Shown here: positions 1-5,079 of the stretch, piece by piece
Layout: each line of letters starts with the position of its first letter
Numbering within the stretch: position 1 is the stretch's first letter
Assembly: GCA_903882245.1 (NCBI GenBank)
Contig: CAIRWJ010000175.1
Location: 1-5,079, forward strand
Direction: 5' to 3'
Length of the DNA: 5,079 bases
Source of the DNA: an uncultured Microbacteriaceae bacterium
GTDB lineage: Bacteria; Actinomycetota; Actinomycetes; Actinomycetales; Microbacteriaceae
Notes under the pieces: generated by a model
The model's input: only the letters and a program-made list of their open reading frames with translations
What the model was told of the DNA's origin: nothing
Databases searched by the model: none
Translations under genes and position numbers: made by a program

Positions 1-396
1 CTCATCCATCTCGAGTACGGCAACGTCACTTCGACTTCTGCCCCACATGGTCACTCCATTCAGGAGTGTTGTGACGATGCCGTCGCGGAGATTCGAACCA
101 GCTCTGTTGCTCGATACGCGCATGCCGAGTACGTCAAGGGCGTCAGCGAGGAGATTGGTGGTCGTGGTTTTTCCATTCGTGCCCGTCACGACAATGACCG
201 TGGTGGGGTGCTCGACAATGCCAAGCATGTCGGGGCACACCCATAGTGCGATGCGACCGGGGACGTGAGTCCCTTCACGACCTAACAGCCTCAGAACAGT
301 TCCGGCCCATTTTCCAAGCCACACTGCGGCGAGAGCACGCACCCCATACCGCGGTCCGTGGCGATCGCCAGATGCAGGGACCGTCGGTTCGGTCAT
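1..396 (-). CDS. murT: Lipid II isoglutaminyl synthase, Mur ligase-like subunit MurT (N-terminal part, runs off the window)
   Basis: MurT works with the glutamine amidotransferase GatD to amidate the D-glutamate of lipid II to D-isoglutamine on the cytoplasmic side of the membrane. I translated this frame from the minus strand: 132 codons are open from the ATG at 396 to the window edge. Seen directly: an N-terminal stretch (about residues 19-52) of the type preceding the Mur ligase domain; the ATP-binding P-loop GTNGKTTTTN at residues 72-81; the MurT-like segment RAGSNLRDG at 98-106; and AVLEMDE at 126-132, whose acidic residues are in the Mg-binding position of the family. The DUF1727 C-terminal domain and any zinc-binding cysteines lie outside the window. 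The ATG overlaps the sigA stop by one base (TAATG) with only a weak GAG upstream, which suggests coupled reinitiation. A GTG at codon 19 is a possible alternative start. MurT is favoured over MurC-F or FPGS because of the RAGSN and LEMDE context. Confidence 0.88.
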   Translation of the reverse strand, partial: MTEPTVPASGDRHGPRYGVRALAAVWLGKWAGTVLRLLGREGTHVPGRIALWVCPDMLGIVEHPTTVIVVTGTNGKTTTTNLLADALDVLGMRVSSNRAGSNLRDGIVTTLLNGVTMWGRSRSDVAVLEMDE

Positions 397-1826
397 TACT
401 CGAGGAACTCGCGAATGGTGACAGAACGAGAGGGGTGACGCAATTTGGTCATCGTTTTCGACTCGATCTGGCGAATACGCTCGCGCGTCACACCGAACGT
501 CTCACCGATTTGGTCGAGCGTCTTGGGGATTCCATCTCCAAGCCCATATCGCATGCGAATCACGCCGGATTCTCGCTCCGACAATGAATCGAGGACCGAC
601 TCTAACGCGACAAGCAACATTCGATTCGCGACGGCGTCGAGAGGAACAATCGCCTCGGTGTCCTCGATGAGGTCTCCGAATTCTGAGTCCCCGTCTTCAC
701 CGAGAGGAGTGTGGAGCGAGATGGGCTCGCGACCATACTTCTGAACCTCGACAACCTTTTCCGGTGTCATGTCCAATTCATTCGCCAATTCTTCGGGAGT
801 CGGCTCACGGCCAAAGTCCTGCAGCAACTGGCGCTGCACGCGAGCAAGTTTGTTAATGACTTCGACCATGTGGACCGGGATACGAATAGTTCGGGCCTGG
901 TCGGCCATCGCGCGGGTGATCGCCTGGCGAATCCACCAGGTCGCATAGGTCGAAAACTTGAAGCCTTTGGTGTAATCGAACTTTTCTACGGCGCGAATCA
1001 GACCAAGGTTTCCCTCTTGGATGAGGTCGAGAAACTGCATTCCTCGTCCCGTGTAACGCTTTGCGAGCGAGACGACGAGTCGAAGGTTGGCTTCAAGAAG
1101 GTGGCGCTTTGCACGCTCACCGTCATCGGCAATAATCCGATACTCGCGGCCTTCGCGGCTCTTTTGCTTGGCTCCCGAGAGTTTGGCCCACTTCTCTTCC
1201 GCGAATAAACCGGCCTCAATTCGCAGTGCGAGAGTGACTTCTTGTTCCGCGTTGAGGAGCGCAACCTTCCCAATTTGCTTGAGGTAGTCCTTGACCGGGT
1301 CAGCCGTTGCGCCCGTGATCATTGTGGACACCGATGGAATCTCGTCGTCACCCGAGGAAATGTGGATTGCGTCCGCTGGCAACGTCGCCGTAAGTGCCGT
1401 CTTGACGTCTTCTGCTTCGTCGTCCGTGAGCTCGATTACCTCGTCTACGGCGGGGACGCTGGTGTCTTCGACCTCGATGATGTTGTCGTCGCCAACCACT
1501 ACGACGACGTCGAACTCTTCGTCACCGATTAGATCTGCGTCATCAATCCCTGAGTCTTTCGCGCCGTTTGCAGATGAAGGAACCTTCTTCGCCGCCGTTT
1601 TTGCAGTCGTCTTCGCTGGAGTTTTCGCAGCGGGCTTTGCGGGAGCCTTCGCGGCAGCCTTCGCGGCAGGCTTGGCGGCAGCCTTCGCGGCAGGCTTGGC
1701 GGCAGGCTTTGCGGGAGCCTTCGCGGCAGCCTTTGCGGGAGCCTTGGCGGCAGCCTTTGCGGGAACAACCTCTTCAACCTTGTTCTTGCGATTGAAAATG
1801 TTGAAAAGTCGGGGGGCGTCAGCCAT
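396..1826 (-). CDS. sigA: Primary RNA polymerase sigma factor SigA (RpoD/HrdB family)
   Basis: Principal sigma-70 factor directing core RNA polymerase to housekeeping promoters. The 476-residue product has three parts: a Lys/Ala/Pro repeat (about 22-81), a strongly acidic segment (91-165), and the conserved core. In the core, region 1.2 starts at [11 protein letters not shown] (176-186). Region 2 spans about 240-312 and includes [17 protein letters not shown] (291-307), with Q301 and T304 aligning with the -10-contacting Gln and Thr of E. coli sigma-70. Region 3 is about 318-395. Region 4 is about 405-470, with a helix-turn-helix at [20 protein letters not shown] (436-455) carrying the -35-reading R448, E449 and R452. 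The full set of regions plus region 1.2 marks a group 1 sigma rather than a short alternative one. The length is similar to other actinobacterial primary sigmas. The ATG at 1826 is preceded by AGAGGA (1839-1834) at 7-nt spacing. The gene follows the PAC2 gene after 93 bp and overlaps murT by one base. Confidence 0.97.
   Translation of the reverse strand: MADAPRLFNIFNRKNKVEEVVPAKAAAKAPAKAAAKAPAKPAAKPAAKAAAKPAAKAAAKAPAKPAAKTPAKTTAKTAAKKVPSSANGAKDSGIDDADLIGDEEFDVVVVVGDDNIIEVEDTSVPAVDEVIELTDDEAEDVKTALTATLPADAIHISSGDDEIPSVSTMITGATADPVKDYLKQIGKVALLNAEQEVTLALRIEAGLFAEEKWAKLSGAKQKSREGREYRIIADDGERAKRHLLEANLRLVVSLAKRYTGRGMQFLDLIQEGNLGLIRAVEKFDYTKGFKFSTYATWWIRQAITRAMADQARTIRIPVHMVEVINKLARVQRQLLQDFGREPTPEELANELDMTPEKVVEVQKYGREPISLHTPLGEDGDSEFGDLIEDTEAIVPLDAVANRMLLVALESVLDSLSERESGVIRMRYGLGDGIPKTLDQIGETFGVTRERIRQIESKTMTKLRHPSRSVTIREFLE
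1584..1760 (-). repeat. 12-bp-unit degenerate tandem repeat encoding the SigA Ala/Lys/Pro tail
   Basis: Codons 23-81 of sigA consist of four-residue units ([16 protein letters not shown] and similar). Lysine falls at every fourth position without exception from K24 to K80, giving 15 lysines, with a further K81. At DNA level this is a degenerate 12-bp repeat. A perfect 24-bp head-to-tail duplication sits at 1654-1677 and 1678-1701. A 29-bp block at 1633-1661 recurs exactly at 1705-1733, 72 bp away, which is six units. The tract resembles the basic tails of histone H1-like and actinobacterial HupB-type proteins. Because unit length is a multiple of three, slippage would change tail length without breaking the frame. 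Confidence 0.93.
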
Positions 1827-1850
1827 GAAGATTTCCTCTTTCGGGCAGTA

Positions 1851-1896
1851 GAAACCCCCGTGTCAAATCGGCTAGGCCGCTGACTCGGGGTCTTTC
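1851..1896 (-). terminator. Long imperfect stem-loop between the PAC2 gene and sigA: intrinsic terminator/attenuator or structured sigA leader
   Basis: Read on the minus strand, about 17 pairs can form: GAAA (1896-1893) with TTTC (1854-1851), CCCCG (1890-1886) with CGGGG (1860-1856), GTCA (1884-1881) with TGAC (1865-1862), and CGGC (1879-1876) with GCCG (1872-1869). The loop has three bases, with small bulges and one mismatch. The 3' arm ends in GGGGG followed by TTTCTACT, only a weak U-tract. It could terminate PAC2 gene transcripts. However, only 24 nt remain before the sigA ATG, too few for a downstream promoter plus a ribosome-binding site. An attenuator or a 5' leader hairpin of sigA mRNA is therefore equally possible. 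Confidence 0.45.
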
Positions 1897-1903
1897 AGTT
1901 GAC

Positions 1904-1909
1904 AGGTTA
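1904..1909 (-). promoter_or_regulatory. Candidate -10 element for sigA (TAACCT)
   Basis: On the minus strand, TAACCT fits the actinobacterial TAnnnT -10 pattern. It would place a start near 1897, giving a leader of about 70 nt that opens with the 1851-1896 stem-loop and includes the AGAGGA ribosome-binding site. No convincing -35 is visible at 16-19 bp. A TTGACA on the same strand at 1866-1861 has no matching -10 at the right spacing. This is a weak call, and sigA may also be read from the PAC2 gene promoter. Confidence 0.22.
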
Positions 1910-1919
1910 CCACGGTCGA

Positions 1920-2825
1920 CTAGTCGTCCGAGTTACCGTGAGTTCTCAAGAAATTTTCCAACTCGGTCGCGATGCTCTCGGCGCTCGGGAACTGTCCTTC
2001 GTCGTCGACAAACGGAGACGGAGTCGGGTTATCGAGCATGTATGTGTCGTGACGATTTTCCAAATTCGTGATAAGTTTCGCGAGTTCGTCGTTGTCGGCA
2101 ACTTGATCAGCAATTCCCGTGAGGAACTCCCGACCCGTCTCTCTCAACGCGTCGGTTTGAAGCGATATTCCCGTGCCCGTGGTGATCGCATCGACTACTG
2201 CAAGCGTCCCAGCTGGGTACTCGGCATCCGCAAGATAGTGGGGTATCAACAGCACAAAACCGGCAACAGGGTGTTCCAGCTTGGTTAGCATGAACTCGAC
2301 CAGGTGAACGAAGGTGCCCGGCACTTCAGTTGTCGGTTTCCAGACTGAATACTGTTCGATCAAGTCTTCTCGATTGCCGCTCACGGTCATCCCAACCGGT
2401 CTCGTGTGTGGAACGGGCATCGGGATCGCGTGGACCCACATCGTCTCAGAGGTTTCAAACTTTTCAATCGCAGTCACGACAGCTTCTGCGGCTGCTTCCC
2501 ATCGATAGTCCGGTTCGTATCCGGTCAGTAAAAGAAACTGCACTCCCAGTTCGTCGGTCACCAGTCTCAGAACGAGTTCCGGCGGACGGTAATCCGTCAG
2601 GCGTGTCTGTTCAAACGTGAAGGTTGGGCGACGGGCACGATAGTCGAGCAGCTCGTCGTTATCGAACACCCACACGCGCTCGTGAGTTGTCGAGTCGATG
2701 AGGTGGCGTGCCGCCGTTGCAACCGACCGGCCGGCGTCGATAAACCCTGTGAGCAAAATCACGAGCGGCAAACCGCGAGGTACATCGATACCCATTTCTC
2801 GATACACCAATCGTCCCGCGCTCAT
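1920..2825 (-). CDS. PAC2-family protein (proteasome assembly chaperone-like, Rv2714 type)
   Basis: The 301-residue protein has the pattern of the actinobacterial PAC2 family, to which M. tuberculosis Rv2714 belongs. The family fold is named after eukaryotic proteasome assembly chaperone 2. Its biochemical role in bacteria is not established, so none is assigned. Recognisable blocks are LLTGFIDAGRSVATAARHL (24-42), DELLDYRARRP (57-67), LTGYEPDYRWE (100-110), PMPVPHTRP (135-143) and PHYLADAEYPAGTLAVVDAI (195-214). These are followed by a helical, acidic C-terminal region (about 225-301) containing LENRHDTYMLDNPTP. There is no signal peptide or membrane segment, so it is probably cytoplasmic. 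The start at 2825 is supported by a TAnnnT hexamer ending seven bases upstream, giving a leaderless transcript. The GGAGG one base before ATG is too close to act as a normal ribosome-binding site. It is divergent from pepA and lies upstream of sigA in the same direction. Confidence 0.85.
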   Translation of the reverse strand: MSAGRLVYREMGIDVPRGLPLVILLTGFIDAGRSVATAARHLIDSTTHERVWVFDNDELLDYRARRPTFTFEQTRLTDYRPPELVLRLVTDELGVQFLLLTGYEPDYRWEAAAEAVVTAIEKFETSETMWVHAIPMPVPHTRPVGMTVSGNREDLIEQYSVWKPTTEVPGTFVHLVEFMLTKLEHPVAGFVLLIPHYLADAEYPAGTLAVVDAITTGTGISLQTDALRETGREFLTGIADQVADNDELAKLITNLENRHDTYMLDNPTPSPFVDDEGQFPSAESIATELENFLRTHGNSDD

Positions 2826-2831
2826 ACCTCC

Positions 2832-2837
2832 ATGCTA
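2832..2837 (-). promoter_or_regulatory. -10 element of a leaderless promoter for the PAC2-family gene (TAGCAT)
   Basis: On the minus strand TAGCAT, a TAnnnT -10 match, is followed by six bases (GGAGGT) and then the ATG at 2825. Transcription starting seven bases after the hexamer would begin on the A of the ATG, the usual geometry of actinobacterial leaderless genes. No good TTGACA-like -35 is visible; the position 17 bp upstream reads GCGAGA. It pairs with an equivalent element for pepA at 2862-2867. Confidence 0.6.
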
Positions 2838-2861
2838 CGTCGGTATCCAACGCGTCTCGCC

Positions 2862-2867
2862 TACGCT
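2862..2867 (+). promoter_or_regulatory. -10 element of a leaderless promoter for pepA (TACGCT)
   Basis: TACGCT matches TAnnnT and is followed by six bases (GGAGGC) and the ATG at 2874, so the predicted transcription start is the A of the start codon. No recognisable -35 lies 16-18 bp upstream. The GGAGG with only one base before ATG is too close for ordinary ribosome binding, and no alternative ATG, GTG or TTG occurs 5-10 bases after it in the reading frame. The leaderless reading explains both observations. Confidence 0.6.
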
Positions 2868-2873
2868 GGAGGC

Positions 2874-4343
2874 ATGACCTCTGTTTCACACTCTCGTTCA
2901 CTTGTTCCGGCTGACGTTTTAGTTCTCGTCTCGATGAAAGACGCGAACGGCGAGGTGTCCCACGGCGTTCGCGGGAAGTTGGGCCGGTGGCTGACCGACG
3001 CAATCGACCGTGTCGGTTTCGACGGCGGAATGGATTCCACGTCCGTTTTGCCCGCGCCTCAGTGGAGTGACTATCGCACAATCGCGCTCGTCGGTTTCGG
3101 GTCTGGCCCGAACCGGATTTCCAACCTTCGATACGCCGCCGCGACGGCAACACGAACGCTCTCTGGACACGTGGTCGTCAATATTCCGTCCCGATCCACC
3201 GCGGAGGCAACGGCGATTGCCGAAGGATCCCTTCTGGGTTCGCTCAAGACGATGACGCGCAAGAGTGGTGATGGCCCAGCGGTGATTACTGACCTCACGC
3301 TGGTCTCGCGTCATGCCCCACTCCTTGACGACGTCCGACCGGGCGTCGAGGCCGTCGGAGTCGTTCGCGACCTTGTTACTGAAGTTCCCAACATCCTTAG
3401 CCCAGAAGAATTAGCGCGGAGAGTCGTCGAACTGTCGAACGGCACGGAACTTCGGGTCGACGTTCACGACGAACATGCGCTCGAACGTGGCGGATACGGA
3501 GGCATTCTGGGAATCGGTGCCGGTTCGTCCCGTCCGCCGCGACTCGTGAGTGTTCGATACTCGCCGAAGGGCGCGAAACGACACATCGCGCTCGTGGGCA
3601 AGGGCATCACCTTCGATACTGGCGGATTATCGATTAAACCTGCGAACTCGATGGTCGGCATGAAGTACGACATGACCGGTGCTGCGACGGTTTTTGCGGT
3701 CACACGCGCGATTGCTGAACGCAAACTCCCGATCGCCGTGACGGCTTGGCTGTGCATCGCCGAAAACATGCCGTCGGGCACCGCGATTCGACCCAATGAC
3801 GTCATCACCATTCGCGGGGGCAAGACGGTGGAGGTAACAAACACTGACGCTGAAGGTCGCGTGGTGCTCGCCGATGGTCTCGTCGCGGCGAGCGAGGAGA
3901 ACCCTGATTACATCATTGACGTCGCCACACTCACCGGCTCTGCACGTGTGGCCCTTGGCCACCGAATCGCGGGGTTGATGGGCGATGACGAGGTGACAAC
4001 GTCCTTGAGGACTGCTTCGGACACCGTCGGCGAAGAATCCTGGGCGATGCCATTGCCGGAATACTTGCTGCCAATTTTGGCGAGCGATGTCGCGGACATT
4101 GCTAACTCGAAAGTCGGGAATAGCGCCGGTGGAATGCTGATTGGAGGAATCTTTCTGCGGGAATTCGTTGGGCTGGGTGCCGACGGCAAACGCATCCCGT
4201 GGGCCCATCTCGACATCGCCGGGCCCGCCAACAATGCTTCAGCGCCATATGGATTTGTCCCCAAGGGAGCGACGGGGACGATGGTGCGAACCCTGATCGA
4301 ATTTGCCCGTCGGCTGGCGGACAGCCCCGCGAACAGACGGTAG
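2874..4343 (+). CDS. pepA: Leucyl aminopeptidase PepA (M17 family, cytosol aminopeptidase)
   Basis: A dinuclear-metal M17 aminopeptidase of 489 residues that releases N-terminal amino acids, preferentially leucine-like, from peptides in the cytoplasm. It acts late in protein and peptide turnover. The variable N-terminal domain covers about 1-170 and the catalytic domain about 200-489. Every family residue is present: K243 and D248 in GKGITFDTGG, K255 in SIKP, D266 in KYDMTGA, and D325, E327 and R329 in the M17 signature NTDAEGRVVLAD (323-334). Family members usually form hexamers. The frame stays open upstream to 2682, but that extension lies antisense to the PAC2 gene and has no family resemblance. 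The ATG at 2874 fits the leaderless -10 spacing and gives normal family length. It diverges from the PAC2-family gene across 48 bp and is followed by lpdA after 75 bp. Confidence 0.96.
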   Translation: MTSVSHSRSLVPADVLVLVSMKDANGEVSHGVRGKLGRWLTDAIDRVGFDGGMDSTSVLPAPQWSDYRTIALVGFGSGPNRISNLRYAAATATRTLSGHVVVNIPSRSTAEATAIAEGSLLGSLKTMTRKSGDGPAVITDLTLVSRHAPLLDDVRPGVEAVGVVRDLVTEVPNILSPEELARRVVELSNGTELRVDVHDEHALERGGYGGILGIGAGSSRPPRLVSVRYSPKGAKRHIALVGKGITFDTGGLSIKPANSMVGMKYDMTGAATVFAVTRAIAERKLPIAVTAWLCIAENMPSGTAIRPNDVITIRGGKTVEVTNTDAEGRVVLADGLVAASEENPDYIIDVATLTGSARVALGHRIAGLMGDDEVTTSLRTASDTVGEESWAMPLPEYLLPILASDVADIANSKVGNSAGGMLIGGIFLREFVGLGADGKRIPWAHLDIAGPANNASAPYGFVPKGATGTMVRTLIEFARRLADSPANRR

Positions 4344-4418
4344 GCTCAAAGGCGGTTCTCACTGGGTTTCAGGATGTCCCGCGTGGCCCAGTTCCATTCA
4401 CAATTTCAAGGAGTGTTG
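4344..4418 (+). other. pepA-lpdA intergenic spacer, no confident regulatory element
   Basis: Seventy-five bases separate the pepA stop from the lpdA start. An inverted repeat ACTGGG (4361-4366) and CCCAGT (4387-4392) encloses a 20-base loop that could hold only G-U extensions and is not followed by a T-run, so it is a poor terminator. No clear -35/-10 pair is visible. The only confident element is the ribosome-binding site at 4408-4413. Read-through from pepA into lpdA is possible. Confidence 0.4.
4408..4413 (+). promoter_or_regulatory. lpdA: Ribosome-binding site that selects the lpdA start (AAGGAG)
   Basis: AAGGAG is followed by three consecutive in-frame candidate starts, GTG (4413), TTG (4416) and GTG (4419). 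Only the last has a workable spacing of five bases; the first overlaps the site and the second is two bases away. This decides the start used for lpdA. Confidence 0.75.
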
Positions 4419-5079
4419 GTGGCTGACGTAGCAGTAGATCTCGTCGTTCTTGGTGGCGGAAGTGGAGGCTATTCGGCCGCACTGCGCGCAAGTCAATTGG
4501 GCATGAGCGTCGCGCTCGTCGAAAAAGACAAAGTCGGTGGGACCTGTTTGCATGTCGGATGTATCCCGACAAAGGCTCTGCTTCACTCTGCGGAAATCGC
4601 CGATAGCGTTCGCGACGCAGCAAAGTTTGGCGTTGACGCGACGCTCACGGGAATCGACGTCGCCGCGGTCTCGACGTATCGACAGGGAATCATTGATTCC
4701 AAGTTCAAAGGTCTTCAGGGACTCCTCAAAGCTCGTGGCATAACGACGTACGACGGACACGGAAAACTTACGTCGCCGAACACCGTTCAGGTGGGCGACA
4801 CCACCATCACGGGGACGAACGTTGTTCTCGCAACGGGTTCATATTCGAAAACGCTTCCGGGGCTCGACATCGGTGGACGCTTCCTGACTTCTGAACAGGC
4901 CATCACACTGGACTACGTGCCACGCAGTGCAATTGTTCTCGGCGGTGGCGTCATCGGTGTTGAATTTTCGTCCGTATGGAAATCGTGGGGAACCGACGTC
5001 ACGATCATTGAAGGCCTGCCGCGTCTGGTCCCGAACGAAGACGAGTCGGTGTCGAAGCAATTCGAGCGCGCATTTCGAA
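4419..5079 (+). CDS. lpdA: Dihydrolipoyl dehydrogenase (E3), N-terminal part, runs off the window
   Basis: A flavoprotein disulfide oxidoreductase that reoxidises dihydrolipoamide on the E2 subunits of pyruvate, 2-oxoglutarate or branched-chain 2-oxo-acid dehydrogenases, passing electrons through FAD to NAD+. I translated 220 codons from the GTG at 4419. Seen: the FAD dinucleotide-binding loop LGGGSGGYSAA (11-21); E35 at the end of the second strand of that fold; the redox-active pair C43 and C48 in GGTCLHVGCIPTKALL (40-55), which is the lipoamide dehydrogenase form; ATGSYSKTLPG (138-148); and the NAD-binding motif LGGGVIGVEFSS (174-185), with E198 in TIIEG favouring NAD over NADP. The interface domain and catalytic His-Glu pair lie beyond the window. 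The cysteine motif argues against mercuric, glutathione or mycothione reductase. E2 or lipoylation genes may follow outside the window, but this cannot be seen. Confidence 0.94.
   Translation, partial: MADVAVDLVVLGGGSGGYSAALRASQLGMSVALVEKDKVGGTCLHVGCIPTKALLHSAEIADSVRDAAKFGVDATLTGIDVAAVSTYRQGIIDSKFKGLQGLLKARGITTYDGHGKLTSPNTVQVGDTTITGTNVVLATGSYSKTLPGLDIGGRFLTSEQAITLDYVPRSAIVLGGGVIGVEFSSVWKSWGTDVTIIEGLPRLVPNEDESVSKQFERAFR

Noticed and set aside
90..99. tRNA T-arm-like GGTTCGAATC on the minus strand
   Set aside because: No acceptor stem, anticodon arm or D-arm surrounds it, and it codes for the AGSNL part of the MurT RAGSNLRDG segment. The likeness is chance.
246..587. Plus-strand open frame across the sigA-murT junction
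   Set aside because: It is antisense to two recognised coding regions and has no recognisable protein family features.
1291..1851. Plus-strand open frame of 186 codons with [15 protein letters not shown] hydrophobic repeats
   Set aside because: It is the reverse complement of the sigA repeat tract; the hydrophobic pattern follows automatically from Ala/Lys/Pro codons on the other strand, and sigA is unmistakable.
1899..1904. Perfect TTGACA on the plus strand
   Set aside because: No TAnnnT -10 sits 16-19 bp downstream, and a promoter here would only read antisense into the PAC2 gene.
2682..2873. Upstream in-frame extension of pepA (64 extra codons)
   Set aside because: It lies antisense to the start of the PAC2 gene, has no resemblance to M17 N-termini, and the ATG at 2874 gives normal family length with a well-placed -10 element.
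3627..4208. Minus-strand open frame of 193 codons within pepA, and similar long antisense frames (3464-3844, 3908-4264, 4398-4760)
   Set aside because: All lie opposite strongly conserved pepA or lpdA sequence, have no recognisable domain, and are the usual shadow frames of GC-rich genes.
4361..4392. ACTGGG...CCCAGT inverted repeat between pepA and lpdA as a terminator or operator
   Set aside because: A six-base stem with a 20-base loop and no T-run is too weak for a terminator, and such short repeats arise by chance.
1..5079. Search for CRISPR arrays, insertion sequences, attachment sites, rRNA or a defence system
   Set aside because: No spaced direct repeats, transposase-like products or RNA genes were seen; the genes are housekeeping in type and the only tandem repeat lies inside sigA.

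Overview
The window is a compact, moderately GC-rich chromosomal segment from an actinobacterium. Three things suggest this: a primary sigma factor with a Lys/Ala/Pro-repeat N-terminal extension, a PAC2-family protein of the actinobacterial Rv2714 type, and a MurT-type lipid II amidation enzyme. An actinobacterial-style lipoamide dehydrogenase and apparently leaderless start sites fit as well. The gene content recalls Micrococcales/Microbacteriaceae-type genomes, but that finer placement is inference from memory of gene neighbourhoods.

Left arm, minus strand (1-2825). Reading leftward from 2825 there are three genes: a PAC2-family protein (1920-2825), the principal sigma factor sigA (396-1826), and the first 132 codons of murT, which runs off the window at position 1. 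The sigA stop and murT start share one base (TAATG), so the two are probably co-transcribed and translationally coupled. The 93-bp gap between the PAC2 gene and sigA carries a long imperfect stem-loop (1851-1896), which is either a terminator/attenuator or a structured sigA leader.

Right arm, plus strand (2874-5079). pepA (2874-4343) encodes a complete M17 leucyl aminopeptidase with all expected metal-binding and catalytic residues. After a 75-bp gap, lpdA (4419 to the window end) encodes the first 220 residues of dihydrolipoyl dehydrogenase, the E3 subunit of 2-oxo-acid dehydrogenase complexes.

Centre. The two arms diverge from a 48-bp intergenic region (2826-2873). On each strand a TAnnnT -10-like hexamer lies exactly six bases before the ATG. 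This is the geometry expected of leaderless mRNAs, so the PAC2 gene and pepA appear to fire from a nearly symmetric pair of promoters too close together for two polymerases to occupy at once.

The genes are housekeeping in type: transcription initiation, peptidoglycan modification, peptide turnover and central carbon metabolism. I see no mobile element, CRISPR array, RNA gene or defence system. The most notable features are the symmetric leaderless promoter pair, the strictly periodic lysine repeat in SigA with its recently duplicated DNA, the sigA-murT coupling, and the hairpin ahead of sigA.
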